From NCBI GenBank assembly GCA_029259915.1, contig JAJDED010000015.1, positions 43,453-107,452 on the forward strand: 64,000 bases of DNA, given 5' to 3'. Below are positions 36,626-44,287 of the stretch, in pieces. The position numbers were made by a program, and so were the translations under genes. The notes under the pieces were generated by a model that was given only the letters and a program-made list of their open reading frames with translations, was not told the DNA's origin and ran no database searches. Positions within the stretch are counted from its first letter, which is position 1. Every line of letters begins with the position of its first letter. Origin of the DNA: Planctomycetota bacterium (GTDB taxonomy: Bacteria > Planctomycetota > Planctomycetia > Pirellulales > Lacipirellulaceae).

Positions 36626-37699
36626 ATGCCTTCTCGTCTTACTGTTGTTGTTTCCCAAGGCCGCAGCCCGAATCCGAAGAAGCGCGCCTTGGAAGAACAG
36701 ATTGTCGCCGGTCTCCTGGGCGATCGCGGGATTGATGTAACTATCGTTCCACATCTTTACGATCTTACGGCCGAGAGTACGGGCATGTTGTGCCTGTCGG
36801 GAATCTCGGGCGACCTAGTATTTTGCAGTTGGCTCTATCCCCGCGCTGCACGTTGGACGCTCGATCGTCAAGGCATTCGCGGCCAGGAGGGTATTTCGCT
36901 ACTAAAGTCGTTGGGCGAAAGCGACGAAGACCTGGAAGAACCAACCGCGGAGGAAGACGCAAAGCACCTTGTGATCGATCGCCTCGAACTGCCGTCACGA
37001 AAAATTTACTGTCTCGATCTTCGTGCTTATGACGATTCGGAAATCTTTCAGGAGGAAATCCGCCGGATAGCCCAAGAGTCGAATACGTCAACCGTCGAAC
37101 TTTCTTCTTGGATCAACGGAAATCCGCGGCCCGAGCAAATGGAACGCTATCTTGCTGCGGAAAAAAATGGGGTAGCAAACGGGTATGACAATGTTCCAGG
37201 TGAAAAAACACACGACGAAGAAGACCCCGCCCGGCGGTGGTATCCGGTGATCGATTTTAGCCGCTGCACCAATTGCCTGGAGTGCATCGACTTTTGTTTG
37301 TTCGGTGTCTATGGAATCGACGCCCAAGAAACGATCCTGGTCGAACAGCCCGACAATTGTCGGCAAGGCTGTCCCGCTTGCAGTCGCGTGTGTCCAGAAA
37401 ATGCGATTATATTTCCTCAGCACAAGACCCCGACCATTGCCGGCAGTGCGGAAGTGGGCGGCAATCTGAAGATCGATCTTTCGCAACTTTTCGGTGCGCC
37501 CGACCCCGGAGCACCCGGCGCTGAAAAAGCTTTGGAAGTCGCGGCCCGAGAACGCAATGAACAATTGCTGCTGGCGGGACGCGAGACGGTGGGAGCGAAT
37601 GTCGGCGTGCCCAAAAGAGACCCGCCCGGCAATCTTGAAGAACAGCCACAGGACGAATTGGATCTGTTGATTGATTCGCTCGATGCCTTGGATCTCTGA
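36626..37699 (+). CDS. 2x[4Fe-4S] ferredoxin-domain protein with unknown N-terminus
   Basis: A 357-residue protein. The first 200 residues (VVVSQGRSPNPKKRALEEQI and on) form no recognised domain but appear globular and partly acidic. Residues about 210-270 carry two iron-sulphur motifs: CTNCLECIDFC (CxxCxxCxxxC) and CRQGCPACSRVCP (CxxxCxxCxxxCP). The last 90 residues are acidic and helical. It probably carries electrons for the radical SAM protein or the alcohol/aldehyde pair (inference). The ATG at 36626 follows an A-rich stretch; an earlier in-frame start adds 15 hydrophobic residues. Confidence 0.82.
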   Translation: MPSRLTVVVSQGRSPNPKKRALEEQIVAGLLGDRGIDVTIVPHLYDLTAESTGMLCLSGISGDLVFCSWLYPRAARWTLDRQGIRGQEGISLLKSLGESDEDLEEPTAEEDAKHLVIDRLELPSRKIYCLDLRAYDDSEIFQEEIRRIAQESNTSTVELSSWINGNPRPEQMERYLAAEKNGVANGYDNVPGEKTHDEEDPARRWYPVIDFSRCTNCLECIDFCLFGVYGIDAQETILVEQPDNCRQGCPACSRVCPENAIIFPQHKTPTIAGSAEVGGNLKIDLSQLFGAPDPGAPGAEKALEVAARERNEQLLLAGRETVGANVGVPKRDPPGNLEEQPQDELDLLIDSLDALDL

Positions 37700-37899
37700 C
37701 GCATGGTTTGGAAGTAGACTCGGCATTATTGTTCCAAGCAGACCGGGCTGAAGCTTCAAGCCCCCACAGCCGTCATTTTCGTTAGCGCATTCTTCCTCAC
37801 CGGCTCACTTTGCCGACTAAGAATGAAGACATTAGCACTGGCAGGGCCAGTGGCACATTAATTGACGAACCCTCTTAAGTAGTTCGGCAGCCCTTGAAC

Positions 37900-38859
37900 A
37901 TGATCACTCGGCGAAAATTTCTGTCCACAGGTTCTGCTCTGTTTGCCGCGGCGTTAGCCCCTGGGGCTCGTGCCGACGAACCAATGGGCGTCTGCCAGGA
38001 AGGCCGGATGCGTCTTTGCAATGGCCGGTGGCTTTCTTACCACGAAAGTGGACATCCGCACGGCCCCCTGGTGTTCTACTTCCATGGCACACCAGGCTCG
38101 CGGCTTGAAGCGAAATTGTGTTCGGACAATGCTTTGCCGTCTGGAATCCATTTAGTCTCGGTCGACCGACCAGGCATGGGCTGCTCCAGCTATCAGCCTT
38201 GTCGAAAAATTCTCGATTGGCCTGCGCAAGTCGAGCAGTTGGCCACGGAGCTTGGCTACGCCGACACGCCGTTTGGAATCGTAGGCATGTCGGGCGGTGC
38301 TCCTTACGCCGCCGCATGCGCGCTGAAAATTCCTCATCGGCTCACACATGTCGCCATTGTTTCGGGCCATACTCCCATGAATGCGCCGGGAGTTTGCCCG
38401 GGCAATCAAGACAAACTCATCGAATTGATTTCGCGCCGACCTCGCTTGGGAAAACTTGCCTTTCGGCTGATCGACCGGCGACTCGACCGCCGACCCGACA
38501 AGGTTGTTGCTAAGGTCACCAAGAATTGGACTGCAGCGGACAAAAAATTGGTACTGTGCAATCCCCGATTATATCGTCAGTTGATCGATAACCTGAACGA
38601 AGCAACTCGTTGCGGCCCGTCGGGGCTCGTTACCGACATCCATCTCTTGGATTGTCCATGGGGATTCTCATTGTGCCAAATCGAGGGCGTCCCCGTTTCG
38701 ATCTGGCAAGGTGCTTGCGATCGCATCGTTACCCCCTCAATGGGCCATTACTTTCACAAGCAAATCGCCAACAGCGAGCTGATTATCGATTCGCGAGCAG
38801 GCCACGTCACGATGTTAAAGTGGCATGTGGCTGAAATCTTTGCTCGATTTCATGTGTAA
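37900..38859 (+). CDS. Tat-exported alpha/beta hydrolase
   Basis: A 319-residue hydrolase. The N-terminus MITRRKFLSTGSALFAAALA contains the twin-arginine motif TRRKFLS, so it is probably exported folded. The oxyanion region VFYFHGTPGSRLE, the nucleophile elbow GMSGGAPYA (Ser), the Asp in ACDRIVTP and the His in AGHVTMLKW make up the catalytic triad. It is 319 residues, near the family norm. The substrate is unknown (esterase, lipase or haloalkane-like enzymes share this fold). I use the ATG at 37900; a TTG two codons earlier is also in frame. Not obviously part of the metabolic cluster upstream. Confidence 0.8.
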   Translation: MITRRKFLSTGSALFAAALAPGARADEPMGVCQEGRMRLCNGRWLSYHESGHPHGPLVFYFHGTPGSRLEAKLCSDNALPSGIHLVSVDRPGMGCSSYQPCRKILDWPAQVEQLATELGYADTPFGIVGMSGGAPYAAACALKIPHRLTHVAIVSGHTPMNAPGVCPGNQDKLIELISRRPRLGKLAFRLIDRRLDRRPDKVVAKVTKNWTAADKKLVLCNPRLYRQLIDNLNEATRCGPSGLVTDIHLLDCPWGFSLCQIEGVPVSIWQGACDRIVTPSMGHYFHKQIANSELIIDSRAGHVTMLKWHVAEIFARFHV

Positions 38860-39046
38860 GTAGGCATGGGCAGGTGTATTGACGACTGTTGCCCAGTCCT
38901 GACGGCAGAAAATTTCCTTGCTCCGAGCGACAATTGCGCTACACTTAGTGCAAGACAAAAAAATATTTCGCATCCTGGCCACCGGCGGAAGCCAGTGGAT
39001 CCGTTGGCTGACTTCGGCGGCTAGAATCTGATCGACTCACGCTTTT

Positions 39047-40747
39047 ATGGCCAATCGTAAAACACTGGGCGGAGTGATTCATACGTACCAGGCGTACGAT
39101 CCCCGGCGTTTTCCCAGCCCCACGCAGCCGCCGCCCGACTTGGTCTCATCGGCGTTCGACCACATGCTGATGTTCGGCGAACACCGCGGCCTGACCGCGG
39201 AAGAATTGGCCCGCGCCGTGAATATCGATCCTTCCCAGATCGCCGGCTTAGGGCCAAGCATCGATGCGCTACTCGCCATGCTCTACGAGCGAAAACGCAA
39301 AATTCTCGAGCGCTATGAAACGCGCAAAGTCCGCCAGAGTGCGCACAGCGCATTTCTCGAACATGCGCAAAGCGTAACTCCCCCCAAAGCTTACCGCGAT
39401 CGATTCCAGTCGGCGGTGCGCGACGAGCAACTTCGCGATTTAGAGCGACTTTGGTATGCCACCGGAGACGATTGCTCTCCCTTTGCGCGAGCACTGGTCG
39501 GGTTGATCGAAACTCTTGGCGATAAGTATCAGGTGGAACAACTCGCCGCGAAATATGAATTCACGGGCCTTCACACGCTTTCCATACCGCAAGCTATCGA
39601 GATTAAGGAAGAACTCGAACGGATCGACGATCTGATTAAACAATTGGAAAAGGCGCGCGAAACAGCGCAAATCGGGGTGATCGATATGGAAGCGCTCGCC
39701 GAATTCGCCGAGCCGGGCGACATCGATCAACTCAGCGCACTCCAACAACAGGTGCAAGATTATTTGCGCGAAGCAGCTGAGCAACAGGGGATCGAACAAC
39801 GGGGACAACAGTTCCACATCACTCCCAAGGCTACCCGCATCTTTCAAGCCAAACTGATCGACCGACTCTTTAGCGACATCGGTGCATCGCGCAGCGGGCG
39901 TCACAGCGGGCCGATTGTCGGCGACGGGGCGGTGGAAATCGAATCGACCAAGCCGTACGAATTTGGCGACTCGACCGCACACCTCGACATCCCAGGGTCG
40001 TTCATCAACGCGCTGATTCGCAATGGTCCGCAACTTCCGATTCGTCTGTCGTCCGACGATTTGCAAATCCATAAGACGAAAAACAATCCCAAGTGCGCCA
40101 CCTGCGTACTGATGGATATGAGCGGCTCGATGCGCTACGACGGCCAATACATCAACGTGAAGCGGATGGCTCTTGCGCTCGAAGGGCTCATTCGGAGCGA
40201 GTTCCCGGGAGATTATCTTCAGTTTGTCGAGTTATTCAGCTTTGCCAAACCGGTTGCACGTGGCCGAATTGTTGAGCTGATGCCCAAGCCGGTCACCGTT
40301 TTCGATCCCGTCGTACGGCTACGCGCAGACATGAGCCGCGACGATATTCACGAGCTTCAGGTCCCCCCCCATTTTACGAACATCCAGCATGGATTAGCGA
40401 CCGCTCGGCGTCTGTTGGCCACACAGGACACGCCCAATCGTCAAATCGTGCTGATTACCGACGGCTTGCCTACCGCCCACTTCGAAGGCGAAGTGCTTTA
40501 CCTGCTCTATCCCCCTGATCCTCAAACCGAGTCGGCAACGCTTCGCGAAGGGCAACTCTGCTGTCGCGAGGAAATTACGATCAATTTATTTTTGTTGCCG
40601 AGCTGGTCGCAATCGGAAGAGGATGTTCGCTTCGCCTATCGATTGGCCGAATCGACTCGAGGGCGCGTTTTTTTCACCGCCGGCAAGGATCTGGATCGCT
40701 ACGTTGTCTGGGATTATTTGAAACGACGCCGGGAAATTATAGCGTAG
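39047..40747 (+). CDS. VWA domain-containing protein
   Basis: A 566-residue protein. The C-terminal third is a von Willebrand factor A domain with the MIDAS motif DMSGSMRYDG (DxSxS, about residue 360) and the later threonine/aspartate positions around LITDGLPTAHFEG. The N-terminal 340 residues are helical with long charged stretches (EELERIDDLIKQLEKARETA and QQQVQDYLREAAEQQGIEQR). Such proteins usually work with a MoxR-type AAA+ ATPase, but none is next to it. It appears cytoplasmic, with no signal or TM segment. Function unknown; metal-dependent protein binding is likely. Confidence 0.8.
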   Translation: MANRKTLGGVIHTYQAYDPRRFPSPTQPPPDLVSSAFDHMLMFGEHRGLTAEELARAVNIDPSQIAGLGPSIDALLAMLYERKRKILERYETRKVRQSAHSAFLEHAQSVTPPKAYRDRFQSAVRDEQLRDLERLWYATGDDCSPFARALVGLIETLGDKYQVEQLAAKYEFTGLHTLSIPQAIEIKEELERIDDLIKQLEKARETAQIGVIDMEALAEFAEPGDIDQLSALQQQVQDYLREAAEQQGIEQRGQQFHITPKATRIFQAKLIDRLFSDIGASRSGRHSGPIVGDGAVEIESTKPYEFGDSTAHLDIPGSFINALIRNGPQLPIRLSSDDLQIHKTKNNPKCATCVLMDMSGSMRYDGQYINVKRMALALEGLIRSEFPGDYLQFVELFSFAKPVARGRIVELMPKPVTVFDPVVRLRADMSRDDIHELQVPPHFTNIQHGLATARRLLATQDTPNRQIVLITDGLPTAHFEGEVLYLLYPPDPQTESATLREGQLCCREEITINLFLLPSWSQSEEDVRFAYRLAESTRGRVFFTAGKDLDRYVVWDYLKRRREIIA

Positions 40748-40808
40748 TGGCCAAATGCTCTATCGATTCGTATCTGAAAAAAAAGCGGTGGAAATAACAC
40801 CCTATTTC

Positions 40809-40835
40809 TGCGCAAACTGCCTATCGGTTTGCGCA
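40809..40835. promoter_or_regulatory. Palindrome upstream of the response regulator
   Basis: TGCGCAAAC (40809-40817) and GTTTGCGCA (40827-40835) form a perfect 9-bp inverted repeat with a 9-base spacer. It sits between the VWA gene and the response regulator. It could be an operator or a weak terminator; there is no T-tract. Confidence 0.4.
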
Positions 40836-40985
40836 AACCCCAAACCGTTTTCACGATTGCTGTGCAATTCGCCTTGTAATTAAGTAGCAGAATCGCCAAG
40901 ATACCGCTTACTTTGCCAGCTTCTCTCCATATCCCGCTGAATCCCCGGCGAGTTTTGAACTTGGCATCCCAAGGTTTTAACAAAC

Positions 40986-41750
40986 ATGCCTGACAGTTCA
41001 CACGTTGTTGTCGTCGAGGAGTCCAAGATTTGGATCTCGATGCTTACCGACCAGTGCAAAAAACGGGGCTTGAAAGTCTCGTTCACCGATTCTACTTGTG
41101 ACGCACTGCAAATAGTTGCTGAAACACACCCACTTGCCGTGGTCGCAGGGCTCGAACAACGCGATTATTCTGCCGTGAGTTTGGTCGCCGCGCTGAAATC
41201 GACACCCTCATGGTGTAGCTTGCCGATTGCCGTGCTGACGTCGAGCGACGAATCGGAAAAACTGTTTGGCCCCTATCCTCCTGACACAATCATTCCCCGA
41301 AGTGACCAAAGCATTCCAAAGCTTGAAGATTTTCTTGAATCGCTCGTCAAACGCGACTCTAGTCCTTTACAGAGACTCAAGCCGGAAGTATTGCTTGTCG
41401 AGGATACGGCCTCGCTGCAACGACTGGTCGGCAAGTTTTTGCATGTGGGTGGTTATCGCGCAACCGTCGCCGACCATGGCCTGCATGCCCTGGAAATCTT
41501 GGATGGTGCCAAGTTCGATCTTATTCTGCTTGATATCGAAATGCCGGAAATGGATGGGCGAGAGACCATTCAACACATTCGTTCGCGAGGGCTACCTGTG
41601 CCGGTAATCGCTTTTACGGCCACCGATAGTCCAGAATTCCAAGAAGAGGCGGAGCGGCTTGGCTTCGACGCCGTTTGCAACAAACCGGTTCGTCCTGAAG
41701 ATTTGCTGAAACTGTGTGACGAGTGCATCAGTGTGACTAGCAAGCGATAA
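40986..41750 (+). CDS. Double-receiver response regulator, first receiver degenerate
   Basis: A 254-residue protein with two CheY-like receivers and no output domain. The first (residues 1-120, HVVVVEESKIWISML) lacks the phospho-acceptor Asp: the expected site reads LAVVAGLEQRDYS. The second (about 130-250) has all the key residues: acidic pair in LLVEDTASLQRL, phospho-Asp in LILLDIEMPEMDG, Thr/Ala in VIAFTATDSPEF and Lys in CNKPVRPED. It resembles a hybrid-type signalling adaptor. No kinase lies next to it. The GNAT gene follows after 33 bases. Confidence 0.85.
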   Translation: MPDSSHVVVVEESKIWISMLTDQCKKRGLKVSFTDSTCDALQIVAETHPLAVVAGLEQRDYSAVSLVAALKSTPSWCSLPIAVLTSSDESEKLFGPYPPDTIIPRSDQSIPKLEDFLESLVKRDSSPLQRLKPEVLLVEDTASLQRLVGKFLHVGGYRATVADHGLHALEILDGAKFDLILLDIEMPEMDGRETIQHIRSRGLPVPVIAFTATDSPEFQEEAERLGFDAVCNKPVRPEDLLKLCDECISVTSKR

Positions 41751-41783
41751 TTGGCCTGCAATACGAGGTTGCCGTCGACGACC

Positions 41784-42263
41784 ATGGCCAACATCCTCCA
41801 AGCCGACCTATCTTGCCCTGAACATCAACGGGCGATTGTCGAACTACTTGACACCTACGCACGGCAACCAATCATTCACGGAAAAGGGCTGACCGACAAT
41901 GTGCTTCGCGAGTTGATACCCGGCTTGCAGGCACATCCCACGACTCTGATTTTTCTTGCCTTTGCCAATGAAAAGGCTGTCGGTGTGGCGGTTTGCTTTC
42001 TGGGATTTTCAACCTTTGCAGCCAAGCCTGTGCTGAATATCCATGATCTCGGAATCCTTGCCGAACATCGCGGGCAAGGGCTCGGCCACGCGCTGTTGGA
42101 GGCTATCGAAAGCAAAGCAAAACAACTCGGTTGCTGCAAAATTACACTAGAAGTCGCTGAAAAGAATCAGCGTGCCAGAGATATCTATCGCGCCGCGGGA
42201 TACGCGACTGCTCGGTCTGTGGAAGAAAAGGGCGTCGACTTTTCTTTGACGAAGCTGTTGTAG
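41784..42263 (+). CDS. GNAT-family N-acetyltransferase
   Basis: A 159-residue acetyltransferase. The acetyl-CoA binding loop is LGILAEHRGQGLGHALLEAI (the R/QxxGxG/A motif). It ends with the beta-bulge and helix segment ITLEVAEKNQRARDIYRAAGYATA, typical of GNAT proteins. An open frame extends 11 codons upstream, but the ATG at 41784 gives the normal fold start. The substrate is unknown; it follows the double-receiver gene closely and may be co-transcribed with it. Confidence 0.82.
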   Translation: MANILQADLSCPEHQRAIVELLDTYARQPIIHGKGLTDNVLRELIPGLQAHPTTLIFLAFANEKAVGVAVCFLGFSTFAAKPVLNIHDLGILAEHRGQGLGHALLEAIESKAKQLGCCKITLEVAEKNQRARDIYRAAGYATARSVEEKGVDFSLTKLL

Positions 42264-42784
42264 GTGCTGACGACACGTGCCGCATCCGACCTGCAGTAGG
42301 AAGGGGTCAGAAATCAGAGGTGAGAGGTCAGGAAATCGGATGGATAACTCCCCCCCTTCCGCCCAACGCCTTCCCCCATGCTTAGTTTGCTAGCAGCGCA
42401 AAAAAACGCAGCCCGGGCGAGCGAGTCGCGCCGGGCTGCTAGCCCCCCTGGGTGATTCGTTGTCAGCCTATTACGCTGAAAATAATTGCCTTTCAAGGGG
42501 CCTTCTATGTGAGTTCCATGTTTCACCGCGAGCAATTGAATTATCGGTTGGCAAACCATGCCGCTTTCGTAAAGTTTGGCAATTAGCCAAGTTTTGCTTC
42601 CTATCTGAGAAGCATCACGCTAGCAAACCGTAAATGTAAGCTTCCATACGGATTGATTTTAACAAATCACTTCACAAACTTTGGCGGTTGCGCCGATTGT
42701 GTGGATAGACGAATAGGCTCAGTGTCGGTTTGCGCCGACCTGAGCCACTTGGAACAACCGGTGCTGTGCGAAAGGAAACTTGCC
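42264..42784. other. Intergenic region with one strong hairpin
   Basis: About 520 bases before the MotA/ExbB-like operon, including a purine-rich GGTCAGA-type stretch near 42305-42340 and a GC hairpin at 42408-42439. A frame open from 42653 leads into the MotA/ExbB gene but has no good start before the GTG at 42785. No RNA gene recognised. Confidence 0.4.
42408..42439 (-). terminator. GC-rich hairpin with T-run on the minus strand
   Basis: GCAGCCCGG (42408-42416) and CCGGGCTGC (42431-42439) form a perfect 9-bp stem with a 14-base loop. On the minus strand the stem runs straight into TTTTTT, an intrinsic terminator form. No minus-strand gene ends here, so it may stop antisense transcription or belong to a repeat family. 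Confidence 0.55.
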
Positions 42785-44287
42785 GTGTCTCGCGTCACAT
42801 CCTTTTCTGAATGGTTATTGCGTCAAGCATTTGTTTGGGGGGGCTTGGCCTGTCTGGCATTCTATGCCCTCTGGGTGCATCAAGCGGAAGAAGGGTCGTT
42901 TTGGGCCCGATATTTTGCGGGGCACGAAATCGCTTATTGCGCGACAGCCCTATTCTTCATCGGACTGGCCTCGTTAGTGATCAAACTGTTAGGCCTCGGC
43001 CTGCAGTTTGCCATGCTTGATACGATTCAACTCCCAACGGCTGCTACAGGCGGGCAATCCGCCAGCGATTCGAAAGGACTGCTAGTCAGCTTAAGAACCG
43101 TCTCGGCAGCGCTGGAAGAAAGTTACCTTGTCCGGCGACTTCGCGATGCACTCGAATATGTCCAACGCAAAGGGTCGGCCGACACGCTCGAAGGACAGCT
43201 TCGTCATTTGGAAGAAACCGATCTATCGCGGATGCACAACAGCTATGCGATGGTGCGGATTATTATCTCGACGATTCCGATTCTTGGATTCTTGGGGACA
43301 GTGATCGGCATTACGCTTGCCATCGCCAAAATGAACCTCTCAGGCAGTGCGATGGACGAATCGTTGCCGGCGGTAGTTGCAGGCTTGAGTGTGGCCTTCG
43401 ATACCACGGCACTTGCCTTGTCGCTGTCGACGATTATTTTGTTTGCCAAGTTTTGTGTCGAACGCGTCGAGTTTCGATTACTCTCCTCGGTCGATGCCAA
43501 TGTGGCTCGACAATTGATCGGTCGCTTTCAGCAATATGGCAGCGAAAACGATCCGCACTTGGCCTCGGTTAGCCGCATGTCGGAACAGTTGCTGACAACT
43601 ATTGAAAAAAGTGTCGAAAAGCAGAGCCACTTGCTGCAAAGCACGCTTGAAAAAACTGGCCAGCAGTGGTCGGACGTATTAACCAGCACCGCTTCGACAC
43701 TCGACGAAGCGCTCTCCGGGGCAGTGGTCACCGGGTTGTCGCGCCATGCCGAGGCGCTGAACCAGGGTGTTGCAACGCACGCCTCGGGGCTGGAAGGAAC
43801 CTTGATACGTCACGCAGAACTGCTGAACGAAGGCCTCGAACATCATACGGCCGCACTCACCGAAACCGAATCGCAGCTTGCCGAGGAAAACCGGCGTCAT
43901 TTGGCCGACGTGGAAGCCGCTGTGGGTGAAGCGATGCTTGTGGCCACCAACCGACAGGAAAAACTCATTAAGCAAAGTGAAATCTTGCTTAAGGAAATGC
44001 AAGTCGCGTTGGTCGAAGCGGCAGGAACCACGGTCGCCCAGCAAGAGCAACTCATCAAGCAGGGCGATATTCTGCTGCAGGTCGTCGAGGCAACCGGACA
44101 GGTCAAACGGCTGGAGGAATCGCTCAACAGCAATCTCAACGCGCTGGCCGGTGCCCATAATTTCCAACAGACCGTGGCTGGCTTGTCGGCGGCATTGCAA
44201 TTGCTCAGCGTGCGTCTTGGCATGCCGATGGCGGTCGCTGGTGAGATTGAACTAACAGACGGACACGAACAGAATCAGGCGGCATGA
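42785..44287 (+). CDS. MotA/TolQ/ExbB-family proton channel protein with long helical tail
   Basis: A 500-residue membrane protein. Two N-terminal TM segments (about 16-35 and 55-80) are followed by a cytoplasmic loop. Two channel helices come next: MVRIIISTIPILGFLGTVIG (about 158-178, with the family's proline) and VVAGLSVAFDTTALALSLST (about 195-218). From residue 240 to 480 a helical tail carries near-repeats such as QEKLIKQSEILLKEM and QEQLIKQGDILLQVV. Long tails of this type are also found in ZorA of Zorya defence systems. The GTG at 42785 with an upstream AAAGGA is preferred; no ATG fits. The next gene overlaps by 4 bases (ATGA). Confidence 0.82.
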   Translation: MSRVTSFSEWLLRQAFVWGGLACLAFYALWVHQAEEGSFWARYFAGHEIAYCATALFFIGLASLVIKLLGLGLQFAMLDTIQLPTAATGGQSASDSKGLLVSLRTVSAALEESYLVRRLRDALEYVQRKGSADTLEGQLRHLEETDLSRMHNSYAMVRIIISTIPILGFLGTVIGITLAIAKMNLSGSAMDESLPAVVAGLSVAFDTTALALSLSTIILFAKFCVERVEFRLLSSVDANVARQLIGRFQQYGSENDPHLASVSRMSEQLLTTIEKSVEKQSHLLQSTLEKTGQQWSDVLTSTASTLDEALSGAVVTGLSRHAEALNQGVATHASGLEGTLIRHAELLNEGLEHHTAALTETESQLAEENRRHLADVEAAVGEAMLVATNRQEKLIKQSEILLKEMQVALVEAAGTTVAQQEQLIKQGDILLQVVEATGQVKRLEESLNSNLNALAGAHNFQQTVAGLSAALQLLSVRLGMPMAVAGEIELTDGHEQNQAA

